Shown piece by piece: positions 5,445-6,022 of a DNA stretch of 6,022 nt. The DNA comes from Paenibacillus sp. UBA6285 (GTDB lineage: Bacteria > Bacillota > Bacilli > Paenibacillales > Paenibacillaceae): contig DJUJ01000072.1 in NCBI GenBank assembly GCA_002438345.1, positions 3,138-9,159 on the forward strand. The letters are read 5' to 3'. How positions within the stretch are numbered: position 1 is the stretch's first letter; each line of letters starts with the position of its first letter. The position numbers and the translations under genes were made by a program. Below the pieces are notes generated by a model. It worked only from the letters and a program-made list of their open reading frames with translations. It was not told the origin of the DNA and searched no databases.

Positions 5445-6022
5445 CTAAATTTTGACTGAATATTTGTGAAAATAATGCTCGAAAAACAAGTCGATGCTCT
5501 CCTCAATCGATAAAGGGATATCGAGTAGAGACGATTGAATGTGATTGTTCGGCTGACATTTAGTAGCAGGATTAACTTTGGTGAACGGTGACATAATCGC
5601 AGCAAACATATGCTGTATCATCAACAATATGGTCTTTGGATCTGTTACACCTGTCACTTCTGTCATGACTGCGTTTAATTTTTCGAAACCTTGTTGCTTC
5701 ATAAAATGCACGTATTCGGCTACCGATTCAAACAGTGGATCATGACCAAGAATTCGCTTGAGCAAATCAGGATAATCTTTAAGAAATGAGGCGTACGTCA
5801 AAATGAATTGTTTCAGCCGTTCGATTGGCGGATATTCCACAACATCAAATATGTCAAACGCTGAGCGGAATGTTTCCAAGATCCTCTTCATCGCTTCATG
5901 CATAAGCTTTTCTTTCGACCCGAAATAATAATTAATTAGCGCTACATTGGTGCCAGCTTCACTAGCAATCTTCCGAATGGTGACACTATCAATCCCTTCG
6001 GACTTAATCAAATGCAGCGTTG
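5445..6022 (-). CDS. TetR/AcrR-family transcriptional regulator, 5' end outside the window
   Basis: The frame is open from the right edge to a TAG at 5445. The visible N-terminal part, TLHLIKSEGIDSVTIRKIAS then EAGTNVALINYYFGSKEKL, is a typical TetR helix-turn-helix: turn residues AG.N, recognition helix ending INYYF, then the GSKEKL start of helix 4. The remaining about 145 residues are helical, as in the ligand-binding and dimerisation domain, which differs greatly between members. A TTG at 6011 could serve as a start but would cut helix 1, and homology-like sequence continues to the edge. About 10-15 residues are therefore probably missing outside the window. The stop is 17 bases before the MFS start, giving a two-gene operon in which this protein likely represses its own transcription and the pump until a ligand binds. 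The operator and promoter should lie just beyond the window. Confidence 0.9.
   Translation of the reverse strand, partial: TLHLIKSEGIDSVTIRKIASEAGTNVALINYYFGSKEKLMHEAMKRILETFRSAFDIFDVVEYPPIERLKQFILTYASFLKDYPDLLKRILGHDPLFESVAEYVHFMKQQGFEKLNAVMTEVTGVTDPKTILLMIQHMFAAIMSPFTKVNPATKCQPNNHIQSSLLDIPLSIEESIDLFFEHYFHKYSVKI

Noticed and set aside
5410..5605. Minus-strand ORF overlapping the TetR/MFS junction
   Set aside because: It overlaps the clear TetR coding frame and the start of the MFS gene, with no domain or ribosome binding site.
1..6022. CRISPR array, tRNA/rRNA gene, insertion sequence, transposase or phage integration signs
   Set aside because: I found no spaced direct repeats, cloverleaf sequence, transposase frame or terminal inverted repeats with target duplications. 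The truncations look like deletions rather than element insertions.

Overview
The window looks like a low-GC Firmicute of the Bacillales, most likely Paenibacillus or a close relative. The evidence is strong Shine-Dalgarno sites (AAGGAGG, AGGAG, GGAAGG), long rho-independent terminators, a DUF4362-type lipoprotein, and GH125, ROK and GH2 remnants that resemble Paenibacillus carbohydrate genes. This assignment is by family resemblance only. Nearly all coding is on the minus strand.

Layout from left to right. Positions 1-444 hold a DUF4362-like lipoprotein (minus strand, 3' end outside the window). Positions 619-999 hold the 3' tail of a GH2-type glycoside hydrolase, followed downstream by its terminator (577-609). 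Positions 998-1168 look like the 3' tail of an unidentified plus-strand gene, ending at a strong terminator (1164-1210). Positions 1262-2026 encode an apparently intact CPBP-family membrane protease, with a TATAAT promoter and a perfect inverted repeat upstream. Positions 2207-2707 are a ROK-family sugar kinase/regulator lacking both ends. Positions 2762-3835 are a GH125 exo-alpha-1,6-mannosidase lacking its N-terminal part. Positions 3937-5427 encode an intact 14-helix DHA2/EmrB-type MFS efflux pump. Positions 5445-6022 encode a TetR-family regulator whose 5' end is cut by the window edge. The last two form a tight operon with a 17-base gap.

The intact genes suggest two working units. One is a drug or toxic-compound efflux pump with its probable TetR repressor. 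The other is a separately controlled CPBP protease. The three carbohydrate genes (GH2 tail, ROK fragment, GH125 fragment) are all broken, all on the minus strand and all lack their 5' parts, so I read them as the remains of a glycan- or mannoside-utilisation locus eroded by deletions. The sharpest scar is near 985-1005, where two oppositely oriented gene tails meet after both have lost their 5' halves. I do not see a convincing undescribed system. The points most worth checking are this decayed sugar locus, the head-to-head scar, and the inverted repeat upstream of the CPBP gene.
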